Position numbers and translations under genes: made by a program | The notes under the pieces: generated by a model | Databases searched by the model: none | What the model was told of the DNA's origin: nothing | What the model saw: the letters and a program-made list of their open reading frames with translations, nothing else | Shown: piece by piece, positions 55,922-63,180 of the stretch | How positions within the stretch are numbered: the first letter of the stretch is position 1 | Layout: each line of letters begins with the position of its first letter | DNA from: Baia soyae | GTDB taxonomy: Bacteria; Bacillota; Bacilli; Thermoactinomycetales; Thermoactinomycetaceae | Length of the DNA: 64,000 nt | NCBI RefSeq assembly: GCF_004341445.1 | Contig: NZ_SLXV01000005.1 | Span: 1 to 64,000, forward strand | Direction: 5' to 3'

Positions 55922-57494
55922 AGTACTTATTACGGATCCACTAAGCGATCTTGGAATCGAAAAATTACTACACGCAACCGATGTGCAAGTAATTCGCCAA
56001 ACCAATCTAACCCCCGAACAGCTCCTTATCGCGATCGAAGATGTTGATGCCTTACTCGTACGTAGCCAGACAAAGGTAACGGCTGATGTTATCGCAAAAG
56101 GGAAAAAACTAAAGGTAATTGGCCGAGCAGGAGTGGGTGTTGATAACATTGATGTCTTGGCTGCTACACAGCACGGTGTCATTGTTCTCAATGCACCAGA
56201 TGGAAACACCATCTCCACTGCTGAGCACACCTTTGCCATGATGATCTCCCTCGCCCGTAACATCCCACAAGCTTACCGTTCTACGGTCCAAGGAGAATGG
56301 AAACGGAAAGAGTTTGTCGGGATAGAGCTAAATAAAAAGACTCTCTCCATCATTGGCTTAGGAAGAATTGGGGCTGAACTGGCTAAGAAAGCAAAAGCAT
56401 TTCGCATGCAGGTAGTCGCCTTCGACCCGTATCTGACCGAAGAGCGTGCAGAGAAGTTAGGGGTGCAAAAAGCGACCCTTCATGAAGCGATTGCCCAAGG
56501 AGACTTTATCTCCGTCCATACCCCTCTCACCAAGCAAACTCGTCATCTCATTAGTGATCATGAATTTACCATGATGAAAGACGGCGCACGCATCTTAAAC
56601 TGTGCTCGTGGTGGCATTATTGACGAAGATGCTCTATATCGAGCGCTAGTGGAGGGCAAAGTAGCAGGTGCCGCATTAGATGTGTTTGAAATAGAGCCTC
56701 CTGTTGAGCACCCTCTATTTGGTTTGGAGCAAGTAATCGTAACTCCCCACTTAGGAGCCTCTACGGTGGAAGCTCAAGAAAACGTAGCAATCGACGTATC
56801 CGAAGAAGTGCTGAAAGTATTACGTGAGGAAGCATTTAAAAATGCGGTCAACTTACCTTCCATCCCAGCAGATCTACAACAAAAAATTGCCCCTTATCAA
56901 ACATTAGTAGAAAAATTGGGTGAGTTTGTAGCCCAAATTTCGAAAGGTGCACTGAAAAAAATCACCGTTACCTACGCAGGTGACGTGGCAAATATGGAAG
57001 TAGCACCGCTCACACGTACCATTCTAAAAGGGGTGCTTTCGCATCATCTTTCTGACGTCAATTATATAAATGCTCCTGAGATCGCTAAGCAACGTGGTAT
57101 TCAGATCGTTGAGCAGAAATCTTCTCATAACCACGGATTTACACAGTTAATCAGTGTCCATGTAGAGACGGAACAAGATTCCTATAGCGCAGAAGGAACC
57201 CTCTTAAATGGATTTGGCGCTCGTATCACGAAAGTAAACGGCTATTCGGTGGATCTCTCCCCTACCGGGCATCTCCTCTTTATCGAGCATCAAGACCAAC
57301 CGGGGGTAATCGGGAAGGTGGGAACCTTGCTCGGCACTTATAAGGTAAATATCGCGACCATGCAAGTAGGACGTGAAACCATCGGTGGGCAAGCAATTAT
57401 GCTCCTCCATATTGATAAAGCAATTGATGAAACTCTGCAAATGGACTTACAAAAAGTTGATTCCATCCAAAAGGTGACGATCTTAGAATTGTAG
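55914..57494 (+). CDS. serA: D-3-phosphoglycerate dehydrogenase
   Basis: SerA starts serine synthesis from 3-phosphoglycerate. The 526 residues show the full long form: substrate half with LLVRSQTKVTADVI, NAD motif LGRIGAELAKKAK, catalytic Arg, Glu and His in LNCARGGIIDEDAL and VTPHLGAST, an intervening domain, and a C-terminal ACT domain (HQDQPGVIGKVGTLLGTYKVNIATM) for serine feedback. It overlaps the aminotransferase gene by 8 bases. AGGAGGTGTACCTTAACC precedes the ATG. Confidence 0.97.
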   Translation: MYKVLITDPLSDLGIEKLLHATDVQVIRQTNLTPEQLLIAIEDVDALLVRSQTKVTADVIAKGKKLKVIGRAGVGVDNIDVLAATQHGVIVLNAPDGNTISTAEHTFAMMISLARNIPQAYRSTVQGEWKRKEFVGIELNKKTLSIIGLGRIGAELAKKAKAFRMQVVAFDPYLTEERAEKLGVQKATLHEAIAQGDFISVHTPLTKQTRHLISDHEFTMMKDGARILNCARGGIIDEDALYRALVEGKVAGAALDVFEIEPPVEHPLFGLEQVIVTPHLGASTVEAQENVAIDVSEEVLKVLREEAFKNAVNLPSIPADLQQKIAPYQTLVEKLGEFVAQISKGALKKITVTYAGDVANMEVAPLTRTILKGVLSHHLSDVNYINAPEIAKQRGIQIVEQKSSHNHGFTQLISVHVETEQDSYSAEGTLLNGFGARITKVNGYSVDLSPTGHLLFIEHQDQPGVIGKVGTLLGTYKVNIATMQVGRETIGGQAIMLLHIDKAIDETLQMDLQKVDSIQKVTILEL

Positions 57495-57539
57495 TCTAAA
57501 ATGGATAGGACTCGAAAAGAAAGGGTGACGACCATCCTT

Positions 57540-58247
57540 ATGGCCAATCATTCGCCCATAAAAGCCGCCCTCGTAACAGGGGCTAGTAAAGGTCTTGGTA
57601 AGGAGATCGTTCGACGCTTTGCTTCCGCGGGGATTTATGTCCTCGCAACTGCTCGAAGTGTAGAAAAACTAAATGAGCTCCAAGAGGAGTTCCCAGATCA
57701 TGTTATTACCTTCCCTGGTGATATTTCAGACAGCAATCATGTGAAAAATTTAGTGGATCAGGTGATTCATTCCTTTGGACGACTTGATTTCGTCATTAAC
57801 AATGCAGGTCTTGCCCATTTTGCTCCCGTTGAAGACCTAACCGAAAATCAATGGGATGAAATGATGAGTGTCAATCTTAAAGCGGCATTCCTAGCTTGTA
57901 AATACGCGATCCCCCATCTAAAGAAGACTCAAGGCCACATCGTCAATATTTCTAGCGTGGCAGGAACAGAAGCATTTGCTCGAGGTGCGGGTTACTGCGC
58001 ATCCAAATTTGGGATGATGGCATTATCGGATGCCTTAACCCAAGAGTTAAAACCTCATTATGTAAAAGTAAGTACACTCTGTCCGGGCTCTATTCAGACC
58101 GAGTTCAGCTCCAACCCGAAGAGTTATTCTCTTCATGCATCTGATGTAGCTGAATCTGTTTATCAAATTATCACTGCACCTGCTAATATGATTATTGGAC
58201 GCGTCATCATGCGCCCAGTCGTACCCGTAGACTTCCAGAAGAAATGA
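57540..58247 (+). CDS. Short-chain dehydrogenase/reductase
   Basis: This roughly 235-residue SDR has VTGASKGLGKEIVRRFASAG, NNAGLAHFAP, the catalytic Ser in VNISSVAGTEA and the YCASKFG motif, so it is a complete classical SDR. Substrate unknown. The start could be ATG 57501 or ATG 57540; neither has a strong binding site, and I prefer 57540 because family proteins begin about eight residues before the cofactor motif. It follows serA by 45 bases and is probably transcribed with it and the next gene. Confidence 0.85.
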   Translation: MANHSPIKAALVTGASKGLGKEIVRRFASAGIYVLATARSVEKLNELQEEFPDHVITFPGDISDSNHVKNLVDQVIHSFGRLDFVINNAGLAHFAPVEDLTENQWDEMMSVNLKAAFLACKYAIPHLKKTQGHIVNISSVAGTEAFARGAGYCASKFGMMALSDALTQELKPHYVKVSTLCPGSIQTEFSSNPKSYSLHASDVAESVYQIITAPANMIIGRVIMRPVVPVDFQKK

Positions 58248-58257
58248 GGATTTTTAG

Positions 58258-58809
58258 TTGAAATCTTTTGTAATAGAAACAACTCTTCAAGCTCCTGTGG
58301 AGTATGTTTATGATTACCTCTGCGATGCCGAGCGAGAAATCGCAAATAATCAAGGTAAAATCATCGATGCAGCCTATGATACGACGGAAGCTGGAGGACA
58401 TCTCATCCTCTCCTATCAAGTTGATCTGAGCTTGGCCATCGTTCGAGAAGTCCTTTCCTTTCAAGAAAAGGTAAAAAATCAATCCATCATCTCTCAATTT
58501 CAATACGAACGCTACTCGATCAGCGAATCCATTCAGCTACAAGCAGATTCCGAGATCAGTACTCGGGTTCGAATTGAATACAAACCCAAATCCGATACGT
58601 TCTACAACTTCACGACATTTGGAATGAATCGGATCGATGCCAAGCGAATGGCAGAACAACTTTGTAACTTAAAAGCCATCTCCATTCGAGATATCGAAGA
58701 CTTGTATCTTCGCACACATAGTGCCTACTCTCCATTCCCTGTACGCCATCAGGTTAGCAAAGATGAGATAAAAGAACGATTAAAGCGTAAGTCTATTGTG
58801 CGAGTGTAG
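58258..58809 (+). CDS. SRPBCC/START-like protein, unknown ligand
   Basis: This 183-residue protein begins KSFVIETTLQAPVEYVYDYLCDAE, the typical start of SRPBCC proteins that bind hydrophobic ligands in a deep pocket. The rest shows alternating strands and a C-terminal helix, as the fold predicts, but no recognisable family label. The start is TTG 58258, preceded by GAGGATTTTTAG, 10 bases after the SDR stop. Its partnership with an SDR suggests binding or modification of the same small molecule; this is inference. Confidence 0.6.
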   Translation: MKSFVIETTLQAPVEYVYDYLCDAEREIANNQGKIIDAAYDTTEAGGHLILSYQVDLSLAIVREVLSFQEKVKNQSIISQFQYERYSISESIQLQADSEISTRVRIEYKPKSDTFYNFTTFGMNRIDAKRMAEQLCNLKAISIRDIEDLYLRTHSAYSPFPVRHQVSKDEIKERLKRKSIVRV

Positions 58810-58831
58810 GAAATGATCTTAGAAAATAAAA

Positions 58832-58878
58832 CAGAGCTACCACATCTGATATAAAAAGATGCGGTAGCTCTGTTTTTA
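58832..58878. terminator. Bidirectional terminator
   Basis: CAGAGCTACC(A)CATCT / AGATG(C)GGTAGCTCTG stem with one mismatch pair and T-runs, between convergent genes. Confidence 0.88.
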
Positions 58879-60030
58879 TATGTCTGTTTCATGATCTGCT
58901 TCTAACTTCGCAAATACTTTCTTTAACAAAGGTGGTGTAATGAGAGTAGTCAGGATCACTACAGTAATAATAGCTGTGAAATACTCTTGCTTCAATAAAT
59001 GTGACTCTAACCCTATCGCCGCGATAATAAGAGCCACTTCTCCTCTTGATACCATCCCTGCACCAATTCCTAGCGCAGAACGACGACGAAAACCGGTTAA
59101 CCTAGCTCCGAGGCCCGAACCAATTAGCTTTGTTAAGACAGCAATAATCGTAAGCCCCACGATAAGCAAAAGTTGACTCTCCATACCAGCAAACGAAACG
59201 GACAAACCGATACTTACAAAGAAGATCGGCACAAAAAAGGCGTATGCAATCGGCTCAATCTTCTGCTCAACCGAATGTCTATATGGAGTTTGAGAAATAG
59301 AAACTCCCGCAGCGAATGCACCTATAATAGCAGCAACTCCTAGAGACTCTGCTAAATAAGCAAAAAAGAAACAAAGAACAAGTGCCGTACTCACCACAGA
59401 CTCTGATACCCGCCAAAAACTGAACTTCTTCATGACCCACGGAACAATCTTCCATCCAAGCAGCCCGATCGTAACAAAAAAGGCCAATTTTTTAAGCAGT
59501 ACCACCCCTAAGCTAACCTCTCCCGTAGTCAGTAAACTCATCATGACAGCCAAGCCAATTACTACCAAAATATCGTCCAATACGGCTGCACCTAAGATAG
59601 TAGCACTCTCTCGGCTTTTTAAATGTCCCAGCTCTTTTAACGTCTGTGCAGAGATACTAACCGAAGTAGCAGATAGCAATAAGCCTAGAAAAAGAGCATG
59701 AGACTGACTTAATTCCATCCCTAAGCCAACTAAATATCCTCCCAAAAGAGGAAATATAATCCCCCCCACCGCCACTGCGATTGAAGAATTTCGGTTCTGA
59801 TGCAACGATCTGATATCCGTCTCCAATCCTGCGATAAACATTAACAGGATCACTCCGATTTCACTAAGCTGACGAATCATATCTGACCCTTGAATCCATC
59901 CAAACACCGCCGGGCCAATGATAATACCAATTAGCAACTTTCCAAGAACCGCCGGTTGCCCAAGCCTTATACTAATCTCACCCGCTACTTTCGTCGCAAG
60001 CAAAATAATTAAAATCTCTACGAATAACAT
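58876..60030 (-). CDS. CPA2 family cation/proton antiporter
   Basis: This 384-residue protein has about 12 to 13 membrane helices and belongs to the monovalent cation:proton antiporter-2 family (NapA/GerN/KefB relatives). The ion-binding Asp pair is in GAAVLDDILVVIGLAVMM near residue 151, and GIGAGMVSRGEVALIIAAIG is the conserved C-terminal helix region. It lacks the RCK/TrkA-N domain of full KefB proteins. AAAGGGGTGCTAT precedes the ATG. A long leader with a terminator-like hairpin precedes it, so expression is probably controlled by attenuation. Confidence 0.9.
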   Translation of the reverse strand: MLFVEILIILLATKVAGEISIRLGQPAVLGKLLIGIIIGPAVFGWIQGSDMIRQLSEIGVILLMFIAGLETDIRSLHQNRNSSIAVAVGGIIFPLLGGYLVGLGMELSQSHALFLGLLLSATSVSISAQTLKELGHLKSRESATILGAAVLDDILVVIGLAVMMSLLTTGEVSLGVVLLKKLAFFVTIGLLGWKIVPWVMKKFSFWRVSESVVSTALVLCFFFAYLAESLGVAAIIGAFAAGVSISQTPYRHSVEQKIEPIAYAFFVPIFFVSIGLSVSFAGMESQLLLIVGLTIIAVLTKLIGSGLGARLTGFRRRSALGIGAGMVSRGEVALIIAAIGLESHLLKQEYFTAIITVVILTTLITPPLLKKVFAKLEADHETDI

Positions 60031-60251
60031 ATAGCACCCCTTTCACGATCTCCTTAGTAGTACCGATGGAAAGCGTCATCGTATCCAATATCATCATCAT
60101 TTAAAATGGCAATAAACATAGCAGATCATCCCTCTCCTTCCCAACATACAAAAAGAGCCTGTCCATGCAGGGAACTTTCCACCTAAAAATAGGCAGAAAG
60201 GCCCCTGCATGACAGGCTCCTCCGAATTCAGTCGTATTGATTTATATTGTT
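60031..60251 (-). promoter_or_regulatory. 5' leader of the antiporter gene
   Basis: About 215 bases of probable untranslated leader between the promoter and the start codon. It contains a long terminator-like hairpin, then a 21-codon open frame (60054-60119) whose stop lies beside AAGGAG. The known Na+, Mn2+ and c-di-AMP riboswitch motifs are not obvious to me. It may respond to an ion or to translation of the small frame. Confidence 0.5.
60148..60219 (-). terminator. Long leader hairpin with T-run (attenuator candidate)
   Basis: On the minus strand GAGCCTGTCATGCAGGG pairs with CCCTGCATGGACAGGCTC (one bulge), extended by CTTTC / GAAAG, and is followed by TTTTTG. It lies about 30 bases after the predicted transcription start and before the antiporter gene. 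Confidence 0.75.
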
Positions 60252-60281
60252 ATTATATTGTATCTTCCTTAGACAAGTAAA
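60252..60281 (-). promoter_or_regulatory. Sigma-A promoter for the antiporter leader
   Basis: TTTACT and TATAAT on the minus strand separated by 18 bases. Confidence 0.55.
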
Positions 60282-60290
60282 GATAATTTG

Positions 60291-60320
60291 TTGACTTGAT
60301 GTTCGGAAATAGAATAGAAT
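60291..60320 (+). promoter_or_regulatory. Promoter of the tetR-monooxygenase operon
   Basis: TTGACT, an 18-base spacer and TAGAAT. The -10 overlaps the left end of the large palindrome, which fits repression by its own TetR. Confidence 0.65.
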
Positions 60321-60357
60321 AATGACCATAGTCATATATGACTATGGTCATTATTCT
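60316..60357. promoter_or_regulatory. Perfect 42-bp palindromic operator
   Basis: The 21 bases AGAATAATGACCATAGTCAT plus A are followed directly by their exact reverse complement, without a spacer. It lies between the -10 box and the tetR start codon. The size suits two TetR dimers or one large half-site pair, so it is very likely the autoregulatory operator. Confidence 0.88.
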
Positions 60358-60373
60358 AGGTGGTGATTCATTT

Positions 60374-60958
60374 ATGTTAAGAGAAGCCAAGAAAAAAGCT
60401 CTAAAAGAAAAAATTTTCTTGCAATCTATGCGCTTATTTGTTGAAAAGGGATTTGATCATGTAACCATAGAAGAAATTACCCAATCGTGTGGGATTGCCA
60501 AAGGAACTTTCTATAATTATTTTCCTCAAAAAGAGTCGATTTTACTTTATTTAGGCTCATCTCAAATGGAATTCATACAACAAAATATTTCAAAGTATGC
60601 TCATCTAGAAATAAAAGAAAGGGTCTTCCAGCTTTTTGATGACCTCACTAGTCGTTATCTAGATCATCCAGAGTTGATAAAGGTTTTCCTCTCAGAGATG
60701 ATCCGATCCTCTGGACTAATGAAAGAAGAACAGAAAACGATTGATCACTTTAGATCTGTGTTAATGAAAATGATTGATGAAGCTAAACAATCTAAGCAAA
60801 TAGTAGGAAATCCATCCTCTGAGCATGTTACCTCTGTGTTAATGGCTATATATTTTTATTCCTTAGTGAATTGGAGTATCGTTAATTCTGACAAAAAGGA
60901 GTTAAAGAGTATGGTTCGCAATCAACTAGAAATGGTTTGGAAGGGGATTCATTCATGA
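60374..60958 (+). CDS. TetR family transcriptional regulator
   Basis: This 194-residue protein has the TetR helix-turn-helix in the first 60 residues: FLQSMRLFVEKGFDHVTIEE and the recognition part CGIAKGTFYNYFPQKESILL. The C-terminal ligand domain is helical and not similar enough to known regulators for a ligand guess. ATG 60374 follows AGGTGGTGATTCATTT; a longer frame from 60338 would start inside the operator. Its ATGA stop overlaps the monooxygenase start. I infer that it represses its own operon through the upstream palindrome and is released by the compound the enzymes modify. Confidence 0.92.
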   Translation: MLREAKKKALKEKIFLQSMRLFVEKGFDHVTIEEITQSCGIAKGTFYNYFPQKESILLYLGSSQMEFIQQNISKYAHLEIKERVFQLFDDLTSRYLDHPELIKVFLSEMIRSSGLMKEEQKTIDHFRSVLMKMIDEAKQSKQIVGNPSSEHVTSVLMAIYFYSLVNWSIVNSDKKELKSMVRNQLEMVWKGIHS

Positions 60959-62145
60959 GAAAAAAAGTCATTATAATAGGCGGTGGAATAGCAGGTCTCA
61001 GCGCTGCCATTGCTTTGCAGAAGCTTGGATTCGATGTGAATATTTATGAGGAATATCCAGAACGGAAGCCTGCTGGTGCTGGGATAGTCCTCGCATCCAA
61101 TGCTTTAAAAGGATTAGATCATCTAGGCATTTATCAACAAGTTAAGAATCATGGCAGATCCATTCATGGACTTACACTTTTATCAGAAAAAGGAAAGCAC
61201 TTATCTAAGCAAACCATTCCATCTCCGTTTGAACAAATATCCATTCACAGAGCAGATTTACATCTCCTATTAAGCTCGGCTGTACAACCGGATACAGTTT
61301 ATATGGGAAAGAAGTGTATTCACTTTGAACAGGATGAAACTGGGGTAACTGTATTTTTTCAAGATCATAGTAAGGCTACCGGAGATTTTTTACTTGCTAC
61401 TGATGGCATACACTCTGTTATCCGAAAAAATCTACTACCTTCCACGCAACTTCGTTATGCAGGTTACACTTGCTGGAGAGGTGTTATTACTCAAAGTAAT
61501 GTCAATTGTATTCCAGAAGATGCTACTGAAACCTGGGGGATCAAAGGGAGATTTGGTATAGTGCCATTACCTAATCAACAAATCTACTGGTACGCCTTAA
61601 TCAATGCACCTTATCAAAGCGCGCAATACTCTGCATATCAAGCAAAAGATCTATTCGAACATTTTAAAGATTATCATGATCCGATTCCTAGTATTTTGAA
61701 TGGTAATGCGAACAACAAGATGATTCATAATGATATTATCGATATTCCATCTCTTCAACGATTTGCCTTTCATCGAATACTTTTGATGGGCGATGCTGCA
61801 CATGCCATAACTCCAAATTTAGGACAAGGAGCATGTCAAGCTATCGAAGATGCTGTTGTCCTTGCCCATTGTTTAAAAAATAATCCATCTGTTCATAAAG
61901 CATTTTCTGAGTTTGAGGCCAAGCGATTAAAAAGAACAGAAACAATCTCACGATATTCACGGTTAGTAGGAAAAATGGCCCAAGTGGATAATCCATTTCT
62001 TTCTTTATTACGAAATACACTATTAAAACGAATACCTAAATCTGTAAACCGCAAGCAACTTGAATATCTGTATAAAGTTGACTTTAACTCACATTTGGGT
62101 AATATAACCAATAACATTGAAAAAACACAGGGGGATAGATCGTGA
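60955..62145 (+). CDS. FAD-dependent aromatic-type monooxygenase
   Basis: This 396-residue class A flavin monooxygenase has the FAD motif VIIIGGGIAGLSAAIAL, the ATDGIHSVIRK region with the conserved Asp-Gly, RYAGYTCWRGV, and the second FAD motif LLMGDAAHAITPNLGQG. These match the salicylate hydroxylase / HpxO / YetM group. The real substrate cannot be read from sequence. It starts at ATG 60955, overlapping the tetR stop, and its own stop overlaps the next start (GTGA). The group also includes enzymes that inactivate antibiotics, such as TetX, but no specific TetX residues were confirmed. Confidence 0.9.
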   Translation: MRKKVIIIGGGIAGLSAAIALQKLGFDVNIYEEYPERKPAGAGIVLASNALKGLDHLGIYQQVKNHGRSIHGLTLLSEKGKHLSKQTIPSPFEQISIHRADLHLLLSSAVQPDTVYMGKKCIHFEQDETGVTVFFQDHSKATGDFLLATDGIHSVIRKNLLPSTQLRYAGYTCWRGVITQSNVNCIPEDATETWGIKGRFGIVPLPNQQIYWYALINAPYQSAQYSAYQAKDLFEHFKDYHDPIPSILNGNANNKMIHNDIIDIPSLQRFAFHRILLMGDAAHAITPNLGQGACQAIEDAVVLAHCLKNNPSVHKAFSEFEAKRLKRTETISRYSRLVGKMAQVDNPFLSLLRNTLLKRIPKSVNRKQLEYLYKVDFNSHLGNITNNIEKTQGDRS

Positions 62146-62876
62146 TCGTGAAGCATCTCAAAAAGCTCAAGGAAGAAGCAGATTCCTACTATAAACAAAC
62201 AGGTCTACCTTTTGTTGTACTAAAGTCAGCGATGACACTAGACGGAAAAATTGCTACCTCGACAGGAGATAGCAAATGGGTAACGGGAGAGACTTCGAGG
62301 CATCATGTTCATGAATTACGGCACATCTATGATGGGATTATGATCGGTGTAGAGACGGCTATCAAAGATCGACCACAACTGACAACTCGCTTACCCGATG
62401 GAAATGGGAGAAATCCAGTTCGAATCATCGCAGACAGTCAATTACGCTTGCCACTTGATTCACCGCTGGTAGATACAAGTGAGGCCCAAACGTGGGTGCT
62501 TTGTACAGATAAAGCAGATATGGAGAAGGAGAAAAGATTAACAGGGTATGGAGTAAACGTGCTTCGTACGGGTAAAGGATCGCGAGTGGAGTTACGTAAA
62601 GCAATGAAGAAATTAGGGGAAAATGGGATTCAATCCATCCTACTAGAAGGTGGAGGGCAGTTGAATTGGTCGATGCTGGAGGCTTCTTTGGTCCAGAAAA
62701 CAATGATCTTTATCGCTCCAAAATTGCTTGGTGGAAAGAATAGTATTTCTCCGATTTCAGGTGAGGGGTTTACACGAATGGGGCTAGCTGTTCATCTAGA
62801 CAAGCTTTCAATCGAACGTTTTGATGAAGATATTTGCATCAGTGGATATCCAATCTACATAAAAGTTGAAAAGTGA
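62142..62876 (+). CDS. RibD C-terminal-type reductase (DHFR-like fold)
   Basis: This 244-residue protein matches the reductase half of RibD: VLKSAMTLDGKIATSTGDSKWVT, MIGVETAIKDRPQLTTR and SILLEGGGQLNWSML are the family blocks. The deaminase half of RibD is absent, so it is either a stand-alone riboflavin-pathway reductase or a recruited NADPH reductase of unknown substrate. GTG 62142 is used, preceded by AGGGGGATAGATC and overlapping the monooxygenase stop. Placement in a TetR-controlled operon away from other rib genes favours a detoxification or modification role. Confidence 0.85.
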   Translation: MIVKHLKKLKEEADSYYKQTGLPFVVLKSAMTLDGKIATSTGDSKWVTGETSRHHVHELRHIYDGIMIGVETAIKDRPQLTTRLPDGNGRNPVRIIADSQLRLPLDSPLVDTSEAQTWVLCTDKADMEKEKRLTGYGVNVLRTGKGSRVELRKAMKKLGENGIQSILLEGGGQLNWSMLEASLVQKTMIFIAPKLLGGKNSISPISGEGFTRMGLAVHLDKLSIERFDEDICISGYPIYIKVEK

Positions 62877-62888
62877 TATGACTGTACT

Positions 62889-62930
62889 AAAAAAGCAGTG
62901 AAGGGAAATCAGCCCTCAGCTGCTTTTAGT
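62889..62930 (+). terminator. Terminator of the tetR operon
   Basis: AAAAAGCAG..AGGG / CCCT..CTGCTTTT interrupted stem, 13 bases after the stop codon. Confidence 0.75.
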
Positions 62931-62934
62931 CTAT

Positions 62935-63118
62935 CTAGTAGGAACACATCCGATTAACCGTTTCTAACACTAATTTCTTAAATTCACTAATATTTACGGT
63001 TTCATCCCAAGTAATTTGTAACAGAAACCTTTGAAATAGCGCGATCATGGCACGAGCTGTACCTTCGGGGGATAAGTTTTTCGAAATCTCTCCATTTGTC
63101 AAAAAGAAAATATAACCA
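62935..63118 (-). pseudogene. C-terminal fragment of a TetR family regulator
   Basis: On the minus strand a frame of about 60 codons reads ...GEISKNLSPEGTARAMIALF, then QRFLLQITWDETVNISEFKK and ends VLETVNRMCSY. This is typical of the C-terminal ligand domain of TetR proteins (the GTARAMIALFQRFLLQ helix and the final helical tail). Upstream, an in-frame TGA and AT-rich sequence follow, with no helix-turn-helix and no start with a binding site. It is therefore the relic of a regulator, probably of the neighbouring EamA transporter gene or a lost gene. It is distinct from the intact TetR at 60374. Confidence 0.65.
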
Positions 63119-63126
63119 AATCAAAC

Positions 63127-63156
63127 AAACAAAACCCAGCTCATATAGAACTGGGT
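63127..63156 (-). terminator. Terminator after the EamA gene
   Basis: ACCCAG / CTGGGT stem extended by TTC / GAG-type pairs, followed on the minus strand by TTTTGTTTG. Confidence 0.7.
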
Positions 63157-63180
63157 CATCTTTGCGTTATGATATCTATG

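Noticed and set aside
60054-60119. 21-codon frame in the antiporter leader as a true gene
   Set aside because: No well-spaced binding site before its ATG; reported only as part of the leader finding.
60955-62145. Monooxygenase as a tetracycline destructase (TetX)
   Set aside because: Only the general class A flavin-monooxygenase motifs are visible; substrate-specific residues cannot be judged, so no resistance claim is made.
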